Source: Cyanobacteria bacterium SIG28 | GTDB lineage: Bacteria > Cyanobacteriota > Vampirovibrionia > Gastranaerophilales > Gastranaerophilaceae | Length of the DNA stretch: 64,000 nt | Direction of reading: 5' to 3' | Assembly: GCA_015152525.1 (NCBI GenBank) | Contig: SUTU01000002.1 | Span: 101,239 to 165,238 of the forward strand | In this document: positions 1-7,874 of the stretch, in pieces | Numbering within the stretch: the first letter of the stretch is position 1 | Layout of the letters: each line of letters begins with the position of its first letter | Translations under genes and position numbers: made by a program | Notes under the pieces: generated by a model | Database searches by the model: none | Told to the model about the DNA's origin: nothing | Seen by the model: only the letters and a program-made list of their open reading frames with translations

Positions 1-1
1 G

Positions 2-1294
2 AGTAAATTTGGTTTGGATGTTGATCAAGCTAACGCTATCTTGGAAATGCAATTAAGAAGATTAACAGGATTAGAACAAGATAAAATTAAAAACGAATAT
101 GACGAATTACTTAAAAAGATTACTGAATATGAAGGTATTCTTGCAGACAGACAAAAAGTTCTTGATATTATCAAAGCTGAATTAATCGAAGATAAAGAAA
201 AATATGGCGACGATAGAAAAACTCAGATTGTTCCAGAACAAGGAGAAGTAACTATTGAAGATTTAACACCAAATACACCTATGGCAGTATTTATTACTAA
301 TCAAGGTTATTTGAAGAGAATTTCATTAGATACTTTTGAACGTCAAAATCGTGCAACACGTGGTAAAGCAGGTATGAAAACCAAGGAAGATGACGATATT
401 CAACACTTCTTCACTGCAATGATGCACGATAAAGTATTGTTCTTCTCTTCTAAAGGTATTGTGTACAGCTTGAATGTATATGATTTCCCAGAAGGCGGTC
501 GTCAAGCAAAAGGTCTACCGATTGTTAACGTTTTACCTATAGAACAAGGCGAAAAAATAACAGCTGTTGTTCCGGTAAGTAATTTCTCTCACGAATTAAA
601 CCTAATTATGTTAACACAAAAAGGTTATATAAAGAGAATTGAATTAGATAACTTTGCTAATATAAGAAGAAGCGGTATTATTGCAATATCACTCGAAGAA
701 GGTGATATGCTAAATTGGGTTAAATTAGCAAATCCTAATGATGAAATCTTAATTGGTACGTCTTGCGGTATGGCAATCAGATTCCCAATTGAAGATTTAA
801 GACCGCTTGGCAGAAGTGCTCGTGGTGTAAACTCTATGAAACTCCGTTCTGCTGATATGATTATCGGTTGTGATATCGTTCCAAGAAATTATGATGCAGA
901 TTTATTGGTAGTAACTTCTGACGGATTTGGAAAACGTACTAAACTATCAGAATTCCGCTCTCAAAATAGAGGTGGTATCGGTTTAATTGCAACAAAATTC
1001 AAATCAAATATGTCAAGACTCGTTGCATTAACAATAGTTGAAGAAAAAGATGAGATAATGCTGGTAACATCAAGTGGTATAGTAACACGTATTAAAGCCG
1101 GTGATATTTCTTGTCAAGGTCGTCCTGCAACAGGTGTAAGAGCGCAAAACTTAATGGAAAATGATACAGTTGTATCTGTTAATAAAATCGTAAACACTGA
1201 TAAAGACGACGATACAGAGTTACCACCAAGTTCCGATGCTGTACAGGACGAGGCTGGTGAACAAGTAACTTTAATAGATACTATTCAAGAATAA
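2..1294 (+). CDS. gyrA: DNA gyrase subunit A, C-terminal part (5' truncated by window edge)
   Basis: This is the 3' part of the gene for the DNA-wrapping subunit of DNA gyrase, which introduces negative supercoils. The reading frame is open from base 2, so the TTG at 14 is internal and the real start lies outside the window. The first residues match the end of the breakage-reunion domain (AILEMQLRRLTGLE). The rest is the beta-pinwheel domain, with repeated blades such as GYLKRISL, GYIKRIEL and GFGKRTKL. Blade 1 carries QNRATRGKAG in place of the usual GyrA box QRRGGRG. From memory this is how cyanobacterial GyrA reads, which points to gyrA rather than parC and to a cyanobacterial relative. 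The C-terminus is acidic. A strong terminator follows. Confidence 0.93.
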   Translation, partial: SKFGLDVDQANAILEMQLRRLTGLEQDKIKNEYDELLKKITEYEGILADRQKVLDIIKAELIEDKEKYGDDRKTQIVPEQGEVTIEDLTPNTPMAVFITNQGYLKRISLDTFERQNRATRGKAGMKTKEDDDIQHFFTAMMHDKVLFFSSKGIVYSLNVYDFPEGGRQAKGLPIVNVLPIEQGEKITAVVPVSNFSHELNLIMLTQKGYIKRIELDNFANIRRSGIIAISLEEGDMLNWVKLANPNDEILIGTSCGMAIRFPIEDLRPLGRSARGVNSMKLRSADMIIGCDIVPRNYDADLLVVTSDGFGKRTKLSEFRSQNRGGIGLIATKFKSNMSRLVALTIVEEKDEIMLVTSSGIVTRIKAGDISCQGRPATGVRAQNLMENDTVVSVNKIVNTDKDDDTELPPSSDAVQDEAGEQVTLIDTIQE

Positions 1295-1318
1295 ATTACA
1301 ATAAAATAAAATTAAAAA

Positions 1319-1353
1319 GACAATAAATATTTCTTATTTATTGTCTTTTTTTT
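1319..1353 (+). terminator. Rho-independent terminator, probably bidirectional
   Basis: An 11-bp stem (GACAATAAATA at 1319-1329 with its complement at 1335-1345) has a 5-nt loop and is followed by eight T. The A-rich left flank would serve as the T-tract on the minus strand, so it can also end the convergent gene at 1370-1996. Confidence 0.9.
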
Positions 1354-1369
1354 ATTCTGGTTATACGAA

Positions 1370-1996
1370 CTAGCTTCTTTTTACCGGATAATCTGTATTT
1401 ATTAATATATGCCAAGTATCTAAAAACGGCTCATTTTTCCCTATTTTATTTGCTTGCTTAAGAAAAGATTTTCGCTCTTTCGTATATTGATTGAACAGTT
1501 CATCAAGGCGTTTATTATTTGACTCGGCAAGTGTCTCATGCACTTTTGCACAGTCTTTACCTGCAAAATTATAATAATTTGCTAATCTACGATTAGTTTT
1601 ATATGCCCTAGATGTGCTTGTAATGTTTTCTTTAATAGGTTTAATTTTTTCATTAAAACGAGCTTCAGTACTCAAAGCATAAAATATGTTTACAAAAGTA
1701 TCTGTTATTTTTTCTACAACATTTGGTGTTACATCTTCTTTTGTTTTAATATTGTTGCCTAATAATTTTTCATAACCCTCTGAAACAATATATCCAACAT
1801 TATTAACATTAAACTCCAAAGCATGAACATCAGTACCGACAATATCTTTACCTGCACGAGTTAAGCTTAAACTACCTTCTATACCGGCAGTTCTTTCTGC
1901 AAACCTTTTACCAACATTTTTCATAATATTATGTCGCCCTTTAAGGCTGGTTACTAAGTTCGCTTGAAAATTTACAGGATTTATTCTGTTATCCAT
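1370..1996 (-). CDS. Hypothetical protein, 208 aa
   Basis: I do not recognise this protein. It is soluble, basic and probably helical, with no signal peptide or membrane segment. The start is supported by a strong Shine-Dalgarno (AAAGGGGG) eight bases before ATG. The N-terminus reads INPVNFQANLVT. The middle holds a possible helical bundle (residues about 85-180) rich in Lys, Glu and Asn. It sits alone between gyrA and ilvC on the opposite strand and shares the gyrA terminator. Codon use looks like its neighbours, so I see no sign of transfer. Function unknown. Confidence 0.75.
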   Translation of the reverse strand: MDNRINPVNFQANLVTSLKGRHNIMKNVGKRFAERTAGIEGSLSLTRAGKDIVGTDVHALEFNVNNVGYIVSEGYEKLLGNNIKTKEDVTPNVVEKITDTFVNIFYALSTEARFNEKIKPIKENITSTSRAYKTNRRLANYYNFAGKDCAKVHETLAESNNKRLDELFNQYTKERKSFLKQANKIGKNEPFLDTWHILINTDYPVKRS

Positions 1997-2098
1997 AATC
2001 TAACCCCCTTTCGAATAATATTATAAAACCAATAAAATATTTTTTTGTCATAATGCTTAATAAAAATTAATATATCTAACATTTTTGACTTTATTTGT

Positions 2099-2107
2099 TG
2101 TTATAAT
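2099..2107 (+). promoter_or_regulatory. Extended -10 promoter of ilvC
   Basis: TGT followed by TATAAT (2102-2107) makes an extended -10. No good -35 lies 16-18 bp upstream. The leader to the ATG at 2129 holds the Shine-Dalgarno AGAGGAGA. Confidence 0.55.
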
Positions 2108-2128
2108 TTAACTAAGAGGAGATAAATT

Positions 2129-3154
2129 ATGAATAGTTTAAAAATATATTTAGATAAAGATATAAACACAGAACTTATTAAGACAAAAAAAATTGCAATA
2201 ATAGGGTTTGGCTCACAGGGCTACGGGCAAGGTATGAATTTGGTTGACTCAGGTTGTGATGTTGTTTTTGGACTTCGCCAAGGCGGACAATCCTGGATAA
2301 AAGCAAAAGATTACGGATTAAAAACAATGTCGATAGCTGATGCTGTTAAATGGGCAGACATTGTTCAGATACTAATTCCGGATGAAATTCAATCAAAAGT
2401 ATATAAAGAAGAAATTGAGCCTAATTTAAGAAGTGGGCAATATCTAATGTTTTCACACGGTTTTAATATCCATTATAATTATATAAAACCTTCAAACAAC
2501 ATTAATGTAATAATGGTTGCACCTAAAGCACCAGGGCACACAGTTAGAAGCGAATATGTTTCGAATAAAGGTGTTCCGTCTTTAATTGCTATTCAGCAAG
2601 ATTATACAGGAAATTCAAAAGAAATAGCTCTTTCATATGCTTCAGCAATTGGTTCGGGCAGAACCGGTATTATTGAAACATCCTTTAGAGAAGAAACTGA
2701 AACAGATTTATTTGGTGAACAAGCCGTACTATGTGGTGGTTGCTCAGCTTTAATAAAAGCCGGTTTTGAAACACTGGTTGAAGCAGGATATTCACCATAT
2801 ATGGCATATTTTGAAGTTTGTCATGAATTAAAGTTAATTGTTGATTTAATTTATCAAGGCGGAATTGATGACATGCATTATTCAATATCTAATAATGCTG
2901 AATACGGCGATTATACAAGAGGACCAAAAGTAATCGATTCTTCCGTTAAATCAAGAATGAAAGAAATTCTTACCCAAATCCAAGACGGTAGTTATGCAAA
3001 AGAATTTATGAATGAATTTCAAGACGGCTCAAATAAATTTAAAGAATACCGAAATATTGCGCAAAACCATCAAATTGAGCAAGTTGGTTCCGAAATTAGA
3101 TCTTTATTTAATTGGAATAGTGAAAACAAAATGATAGACAGATCTAAGAACTAA
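2129..3154 (+). CDS. ilvC: Ketol-acid reductoisomerase (class I)
   Basis: Converts acetolactate or acetohydroxybutyrate to the dihydroxy acid in valine, leucine and isoleucine synthesis, using NADPH and Mg2+. The Rossmann motif GFGSQG is at residues 26-31 and the cofactor loop GLRQGGQSW follows strand 2. The catalytic His sits in SHGFN (about residue 110), the lysine in VAPKAPGH, and the metal ligands Asp and Glu in ETDLFGEQ (about 193 and 197). At 341 aa it has the class I length. No other ilv gene is nearby, so it appears to be transcribed singly from an extended -10 promoter. Its stop overlaps the 3' end of the convergent gene by 11 bases. Confidence 0.97.
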   Translation: MNSLKIYLDKDINTELIKTKKIAIIGFGSQGYGQGMNLVDSGCDVVFGLRQGGQSWIKAKDYGLKTMSIADAVKWADIVQILIPDEIQSKVYKEEIEPNLRSGQYLMFSHGFNIHYNYIKPSNNINVIMVAPKAPGHTVRSEYVSNKGVPSLIAIQQDYTGNSKEIALSYASAIGSGRTGIIETSFREETETDLFGEQAVLCGGCSALIKAGFETLVEAGYSPYMAYFEVCHELKLIVDLIYQGGIDDMHYSISNNAEYGDYTRGPKVIDSSVKSRMKEILTQIQDGSYAKEFMNEFQDGSNKFKEYRNIAQNHQIEQVGSEIRSLFNWNSENKMIDRSKN

Positions 3155-4457
3155 ATTTCTTATCTTTGATACTTTTTATTTTTGTTAGAATTTCTTCGAT
3201 TAACAAATCGTAATCAGGATATGCATCTGTATACAATTCTTGTACTTTATCTTCTGTTACGTAAGGTAGTCCTTTAACTGAATAAATATTTTTGACAATT
3301 TCTGTTTTATTTCCCCAACAAGGTGAAAATAGTGTTATAATAGGTATATCAGAAGGAATTAAAAACTCTGTTAAACCGCTTCTTAACGAAACAACAGTTT
3401 TAGATAAAGTTGTTAAATAAAATATCTCTTTATATGTCAAAATAGGATAGTCATTATCTTTAACATATAAACTTGGTCTTCTGGCAATATTAATAAAAGT
3501 ACTGAAGCCTAAATCATTTAATTCTTTATCTAATTTATTCCAAAAATCCGAACTTAACTCTGATATAGTAGAAGCTTCCGGTGCTAATATAATAAGATTT
3601 TCAAGATCCAGTTTAAGAGGTTTAATTTTTTTTAATAAAGTATCTTTAACCTCTTGTTTTATTGTCCAGTTAGGAATTTGACTTTCTTCATAACTCAAAC
3701 CCACATATTTTACTATTGCGTCATAATAATAGTTATTCAGAAAAAAACAATTAACATTATCAAAATGCTGCCTATTATACATTATATAAAACTTATGATT
3801 ATTATATTCCCAAGACGATCCAATATTTCTCAATGAAAAAGTAAAGGGATAACAATCAATATACATAAAACTATATTCAGGTAAATACATTTCAAGAATA
3901 TCTTTATGATACTCTTTTGATGCTATAATTAAAGGTTTTTTTGAACCATTTTTCTTAAAAGTATTTTTAGCTAAATAAGCTATAAAAGCATTAATTTCAC
4001 CACTATTAGCTGACAAAATATAAACATCATCGAAATCAACATAAATATTAGCAATGTATTCATCCCAAAAAAACTTTTTTAATTCAAAGTATTCATCATC
4101 TGAAGTTTTCTTGCGACTAATTCGTTTGGTTTTGGGTTTAGCTTTTGATTTTGATTTAGCATTTTGGTGCGAATCTTGTTTAAGTTGATAAGAAGTATAA
4201 ATACAAGATTCACTCGGATTTATTGGATGCGTTATGAAAAATACCCGTAACTGAAAAGCAATTAAATTTGAAAGTTCTGTTGCTAATTCAGTTTCATATA
4301 TTGGTTCCAATACAATTTTTATATTTTCTTTAAGAAGTTTTTCTTCCAGTAAGTTTTCATTATTATCTTTGTATTCAATCTCATAATTTTTATCTTCTAT
4401 AGAAAAACTACAACAACCATCTTTTAAATATATTTTAATTAATATTCTCTCATCCAT
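3144..4457 (-). CDS. Glycosyltransferase-like protein (GT-B C-terminal half), uncertain
   Basis: This 437-aa protein has an N-terminal region of about 130 residues unlike anything I know, a Lys-rich linker (about residues 102-118), then a region resembling GT-B glycosyltransferases of the heptosyl- or fucosyl-type. The best clues are NLIILAPEASTISELSSDFW and, further on, KTVVSLRSGLTEFLI. These read like the nucleotide-sugar side of a GT-B fold, where a conserved Ser/Arg/Gly-rich turn precedes an acidic residue. There is no signal peptide, so it would act at the cytoplasmic face. It ends inside ilvC on the other strand. It could be an envelope polysaccharide enzyme, but substrate and even enzyme class are unproven. 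Confidence 0.55.
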   Translation of the reverse strand: MDERILIKIYLKDGCCSFSIEDKNYEIEYKDNNENLLEEKLLKENIKIVLEPIYETELATELSNLIAFQLRVFFITHPINPSESCIYTSYQLKQDSHQNAKSKSKAKPKTKRISRKKTSDDEYFELKKFFWDEYIANIYVDFDDVYILSANSGEINAFIAYLAKNTFKKNGSKKPLIIASKEYHKDILEMYLPEYSFMYIDCYPFTFSLRNIGSSWEYNNHKFYIMYNRQHFDNVNCFFLNNYYYDAIVKYVGLSYEESQIPNWTIKQEVKDTLLKKIKPLKLDLENLIILAPEASTISELSSDFWNKLDKELNDLGFSTFINIARRPSLYVKDNDYPILTYKEIFYLTTLSKTVVSLRSGLTEFLIPSDIPIITLFSPCWGNKTEIVKNIYSVKGLPYVTEDKVQELYTDAYPDYDLLIEEILTKIKSIKDKKFSS

Positions 4458-4599
4458 AAATCATCTCTTTCTCTAGTCTATTATAACATAAAATAGTCTA
4501 CCTCTATTGTACAGTTATCTTATGTCAATAATTAAACTTGGATATAAAATAAAGAAGTAGAAAAAAACTACAGTTTTTATAATTAAAAAGGAGTAAATT

Positions 4600-4887
4600 A
4601 TGAAAAAAACATTATCGGCATTAGCTGTTTTAGGGATTATTGCAGTAACAGCACAATCTGCAAATGCAGCTTGGTCAAATTCAAATTGGAATCCTTCAAA
4701 TTGGTTTGGACGTGGTTGTAACAAATGTGAGAAAAAATGCGACCCTTGTTCAACAGGTTATGCAGCACCTTGTGATCCTTGCCAAAAGAAAGTTATCCAA
4801 CCTTGTAACCCTTGTCAAAAAACAAACCCTTGTCCGGTTCAACAACCTTGCGATCCTTGTGATAGACTACAAAATATGAACAAATAG
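4600..4887 (+). CDS. Small secreted Cys-rich repeat protein
   Basis: A 95-aa protein with a clear signal peptide (residues 1-23, cleavage after SANA) and a mature part of about 72 residues carrying 11 cysteines. The cysteines lie in CxxC units, mostly PC[DN]PC: KCDPC, PCDPC, PCNPC and PCDPC again. Such spacing suits metal binding or disulfide cross-linking outside the cytoplasm. I do not recognise the family. The Shine-Dalgarno AAGGAG lies eight bases before ATG, and the gene is closed by its own terminator, so it is a single-gene unit. Confidence 0.8.
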   Translation: MKKTLSALAVLGIIAVTAQSANAAWSNSNWNPSNWFGRGCNKCEKKCDPCSTGYAAPCDPCQKKVIQPCNPCQKTNPCPVQQPCDPCDRLQNMNK

Positions 4888-4896
4888 TTATCAAAT

Positions 4897-4937
4897 AAAA
4901 AAGGTTTATAGAATTACAACTATAAACCTTTTTTATA
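4897..4937 (+). terminator. Rho-independent terminator
   Basis: The stem of about 15 bp (4897-4911 with 4920-4934) around an 8-nt loop ends in a T-rich run. It follows the Cys-rich protein gene. Confidence 0.85.
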
Positions 4938-4954
4938 TATATTTTTTTATATAC

Positions 4955-4986
4955 AAAAACAGGCTGATATTAATCAACCTGTTTTT
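4955..4986 (-). terminator. Rho-independent terminator for the YtxH/DUF948 operon
   Basis: AAAAACAGG at 4955-4963 pairs with 4978-4986, and an inner TGAT/ATCA helix is separated by one mismatch. On the minus strand it lies just after the last gene of the operon and ends in T's. Confidence 0.75.
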
Positions 4987-5003
4987 ATTACTATTTTTTG
5001 CAA

Positions 5004-5273
5004 CTAAGCTTGTGATTGTTCGCCGTTTTTACCAAGCATATCGTGAAGCTTTGACATTATTTCTTCACTTTTACCTTGAACGTCAGAAACAATATCATCT
5101 GCTCTTTTTTGGATATCTTTAACTGTTGCATCTGTTTTCTTTGCCATTTCAGAAGCCATATCACCAAGCATTTCTCTTGTTTCTTCACCTGATTTAGGTG
5201 CTAATAAGATACCTGCTACAGCGCCTAAAGCTGCTCCAACAGCAAATCCTGCTAAAAATCTCATAACTGACAT
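5004..5273 (-). CDS. YtxH family protein (distal copy)
   Basis: An 89-aa YtxH-domain protein. Residues about 3-25 form a Gly/Ala-rich membrane helix followed by the family signature LLAPKSGEETRE. The rest is an amphipathic helix with MASEMAKKTD and later coiled-coil heptads. The start chosen is the ATG at 5273 because the Shine-Dalgarno AAGGAG lies nine bases before it; a longer reading from a TTG would place the ribosome site inside the gene. It is the last gene of a four-gene minus-strand operon in which DUF948-like and YtxH genes alternate. In Bacillus, YtxG and YtxH are neighbours linked to general stress. Function is otherwise unknown. Confidence 0.85.
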   Translation of the reverse strand: MSVMRFLAGFAVGAALGAVAGILLAPKSGEETREMLGDMASEMAKKTDATVKDIQKRADDIVSDVQGKSEEIMSKLHDMLGKNGEQSQA

Positions 5274-5348
5274 ATTATTTTTCTCCTTCAATTGTAGTTT
5301 AACTTTATTATTAAAAAATTTTATCGGTTATTTGTCTAATCTAAATGC

Positions 5349-5714
5349 TTATTTTTGTGAAAACATTTTGAAAGCTGAACAAAGCCCTTTAAAAAAGCCA
5401 CCGGCAGCTTTTCCGGTTAATTTTGAAACTTGACCGAATATTTTTAAAGGTGTTTTTGAGATAAAATCTCTTGCTTTTTTTACACCTTCATCAGCTTTTA
5501 TTATTACACCACTAATAATCTCTACTGACTTATTCACATTCTTTAATGTTGGTTCTAGTTCAGTTTTTATTATAGTTGTAGTTTCATCAATATTACGTGT
5601 TAAATGAGAAATATCATACAAAACTTTAACCAACATAATCCCGATTAAAATAACAATAACACCTGTAGCATATGCTAAAAATGTTAAACCTTGATATAAT
5701 TGTGCTGTTTCCAT
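5349..5714 (-). CDS. DUF948 (YtxG)-like membrane protein, second copy
   Basis: A 121-aa protein with one N-terminal membrane helix (about residues 12-34, AYATGVIVILIGIMLV) and a cytoplasmic coiled coil containing TTTIIKTELEPTLKNVNKSV, the typical DUF948 pattern of a helix resembling chemoreceptor signalling segments. The C-terminus is basic with small residues. The ATG follows AAAGGGG. It stands 75 bases upstream of the distal YtxH gene and 39 downstream of the proximal one. The pairing with YtxH supports the assignment, although the sequence match to DUF948 is only judged by pattern. Confidence 0.7.
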   Translation of the reverse strand: METAQLYQGLTFLAYATGVIVILIGIMLVKVLYDISHLTRNIDETTTIIKTELEPTLKNVNKSVEIISGVIIKADEGVKKARDFISKTPLKIFGQVSKLTGKAAGGFFKGLCSAFKMFSQK

Positions 5715-5753
5715 TTTTCCCCTTTATTTTTTTATAAAAAATACCATAAGTTA

Positions 5754-6068
5754 TTAGTTAAAATCATAATCATTGATTTCTTCTAATTCTTTTGCTTTTC
5801 TCATCTTTGAGTTTTTCAGCATATTACCAAACTTTTTATATTGTCTTTCAAGTTTATATTTCAACAAATCCATAGACTCTAGAGCTTGCTTTTTAGCTTC
5901 ACTAACTTCCGGAGAATATTTTTCTGCTAAATCACAAACCGTTTCCTTAACTTTTTTTCTCATTTCAGAACCCGGACACGGTGCATAAAGTACGCCGGCT
6001 ATAATACCGCCGATAACTCCTGCAAGAAGCCCTAAGCCAAAACCTATTGATGATTTTTCTTTACCCAT
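5754..6068 (-). CDS. YtxH family protein (proximal copy)
   Basis: A 104-aa YtxH protein: MGKEKSSIGFGLGLLAGVIG begins a short Gly-rich membrane helix that ends in VLYAPCPGSEMRKK, equivalent to the family motif APKSGxExR with Cys-Pro in place of Lys-Ser. A long charged helix follows. The start at 6068 is chosen because AGAGG precedes this ATG by the right distance; the longer reading of ten more residues has no ribosome site. The protein differs clearly from the distal copy in its tail (ends NDYDFN), so the duplication is old. Confidence 0.82.
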   Translation of the reverse strand: MGKEKSSIGFGLGLLAGVIGGIIAGVLYAPCPGSEMRKKVKETVCDLAEKYSPEVSEAKKQALESMDLLKYKLERQYKKFGNMLKNSKMRKAKELEEINDYDFN

Positions 6069-6102
6069 AATAAACCTCTTTTTCTTAATTATTGTCAATT
6101 GA

Positions 6103-6474
6103 TTATACCATAATTTCCAATAAGGATAAACCCTTACCTATTTTTTTTAGTAATTTTGATTTTCTTATTTTATTTATTACATTGATGTTAAGTTTACAAA
6201 GAAGCAAACTTATTAATACTTTTAAAACAAGCTTTGAAAAAGCAACTTCTTGATTATTTTTAAATTGCTCAATATTTTGATTTGTTAATTCAACACTTTG
6301 CTCTGAAATATTTTTTATTAAAACAGAAATATCTTTAATTTTAGGTTTTACCAAATTTAACAATTCATCCAGAGATATTATCTTTTTATCCAATTTTAAT
6401 AGACATTGAAACATTGTAATAACAATAATAATCTCAGCAATAAAAACAACTGATATTAAGAATGTGTAAAGCAT
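6103..6474 (-). CDS. DUF948-like membrane protein, first gene of operon
   Basis: A 123-aa protein with an N-terminal membrane helix (LYTFLISVVFIAEIIIVITM), a coiled coil with a DUF948-like periodicity (PKIKDISVLIKNISEQSVEL) and a second hydrophobic stretch (about residues 83-95, LVLKVLISLLLCKLNIN). It is first in the operon. A TATAAT box on the minus strand lies about 30 bases upstream in the short gap shared with murT. Assignment rests on position opposite a YtxH gene and on the helix pattern. Confidence 0.6.
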   Translation of the reverse strand: MLYTFLISVVFIAEIIIVITMFQCLLKLDKKIISLDELLNLVKPKIKDISVLIKNISEQSVELTNQNIEQFKNNQEVAFSKLVLKVLISLLLCKLNINVINKIRKSKLLKKIGKGLSLLEIMV

Positions 6475-6554
6475 AACTCGTAATCCGTTTTTGTATTATT
6501 ATTAAATTATAGTTTATTATTAGAAAAAATAAAATACGCTTAGAGGATTATTTA

Positions 6555-7874
6555 ATGAGTAAATTTAAGTTTTATTTGTCGTTAATTGTTGCAAAATGTG
6601 CTTATAAGTTTTTAAAAATAACAAAACTATCTTCCGGAACAGCAATTATAGGCTTACTAACTTTAAAAATATGTCCGAATTTTTTATTATACGCAAATGA
6701 TTATATTAACAAAGTTCAAATTAATATTACAGGAACTAACGGAAAAACAACTACATCAGGCTTGGTTTCACACATTTTAAAATCTAATAATAAAACCATT
6801 ATCAATAACTCTATTGGGGCAAACATGCTAAACGGTATAGTTAACGCATTAGCAGTGCAAATTAATCCGTTCAAAAAAGTAGACTACTCTATAATTGAAA
6901 CTGATGAAGCCTTTCTTCAAAAGGTTTATAAGCAACTAAACGGTGATTATCTTCTTGTTACAAACCTCTTTGAAGATCAAACCGACAGATTTAGTACACC
7001 TACTGTTACAAAAAATCTTATACAAGATGCTATTAATTTAAGAGAAAATGTGCAACTTCTACTAAATGCAGATGAACCTCTTTCTGCCGAATTAAAATCT
7101 AAAAATAAAGAACCTATATTTTATGGTGTTAATTCTGTTATCGATGAAAATGGCTCTGAAATTTTAAATAAAGAAATAATGGATTTTTCTTGCCCAATTT
7201 GCGGTAAAAAACTGAATTTTCAAAAACAATTTTATGCACACGTTGGACATTATTCTTGCGAATGTGGTTACAAACGACCAACACCAAAATATAATGCACA
7301 AATTATTTTATTAAAAGAATCTTCTATTATAAAAATAAATAATGAAGAATTTAACATACCTCTTATAGGAATTTATAATGCTTATAACGCTTTAGGTGCA
7401 ATTTCTTTAGCAAAAGAATTAGGTATTTCCAATATAACAGAAGTTTTAAAAGATTTTAAAGTTGCTTTTGGCAGAAGTGAAATCAGAAACCTAAATAATC
7501 ATAAAACTATTATTCAATTAATTAAAAATCCTGCCGGTACAAATGAAGTCCTTAAAACAGTTAATCTAAATTCAAACATATTAATAGCCATGAATAATAA
7601 TGTAGCTGACGGAACAGATATTTCTTGGATTAACCAAGTTAATTTTGAAATATTATCTAAAAACAATAAAGAAGTTGTAATTACCGGAATGTGCGTAAAT
7701 GAGCTTAGTGAAAGATTAAATAAAGCGGGAATAGAGAGAATTAAACCAATACCGGATATTAATAAAGCTATTGATTATATCGGAAAAATTGCAGATAATG
7801 ATATTACAATATTAACAACATATACAGCTTTATTAAAAATAGATAAGAACAAGGAGTTGAAAAAATGCTATTAG
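6555..7874 (+). CDS. murT: Mur ligase family protein MurT (lipid II amidation), without adjacent gatD
   Basis: A Mur-ligase of the MurT/DUF1727 type. MurT with the glutaminase GatD amidates the D-glutamate of lipid II. The P-loop GTNGKTT is at residues 60-66, the central domain carries ETDEAF, and a Cys4 zinc ribbon typical of MurT is present (CPIC at 212-215 and CEC at 234-236, inside a region ending GYKRPTPKYNAQ). The C-terminal domain holds KNPAGTNEVLKT, also MurT-like. In known operons gatD follows directly; here the gene overlaps pdxJ by 10 bases and no gatD is in the window. The partner may lie elsewhere, or the protein may act on a different substrate. Confidence 0.85.
   Translation: MSKFKFYLSLIVAKCAYKFLKITKLSSGTAIIGLLTLKICPNFLLYANDYINKVQINITGTNGKTTTSGLVSHILKSNNKTIINNSIGANMLNGIVNALAVQINPFKKVDYSIIETDEAFLQKVYKQLNGDYLLVTNLFEDQTDRFSTPTVTKNLIQDAINLRENVQLLLNADEPLSAELKSKNKEPIFYGVNSVIDENGSEILNKEIMDFSCPICGKKLNFQKQFYAHVGHYSCECGYKRPTPKYNAQIILLKESSIIKINNEEFNIPLIGIYNAYNALGAISLAKELGISNITEVLKDFKVAFGRSEIRNLNNHKTIIQLIKNPAGTNEVLKTVNLNSNILIAMNNNVADGTDISWINQVNFEILSKNNKEVVITGMCVNELSERLNKAGIERIKPIPDINKAIDYIGKIADNDITILTTYTALLKIDKNKELKKCY

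Noticed and set aside
2085..2107. TTGACT upstream of the ilvC TATAAT as a -35/-10 pair
   Set aside because: The spacer is only 11 bp, too short for sigma-70 promoters; an extended -10 explains the site better.
6955..6963. TTGTTACAA inside murT as another member of the regulatory motif
   Set aside because: It lies within a coding region; kept only as evidence that the motif also occurs by chance.
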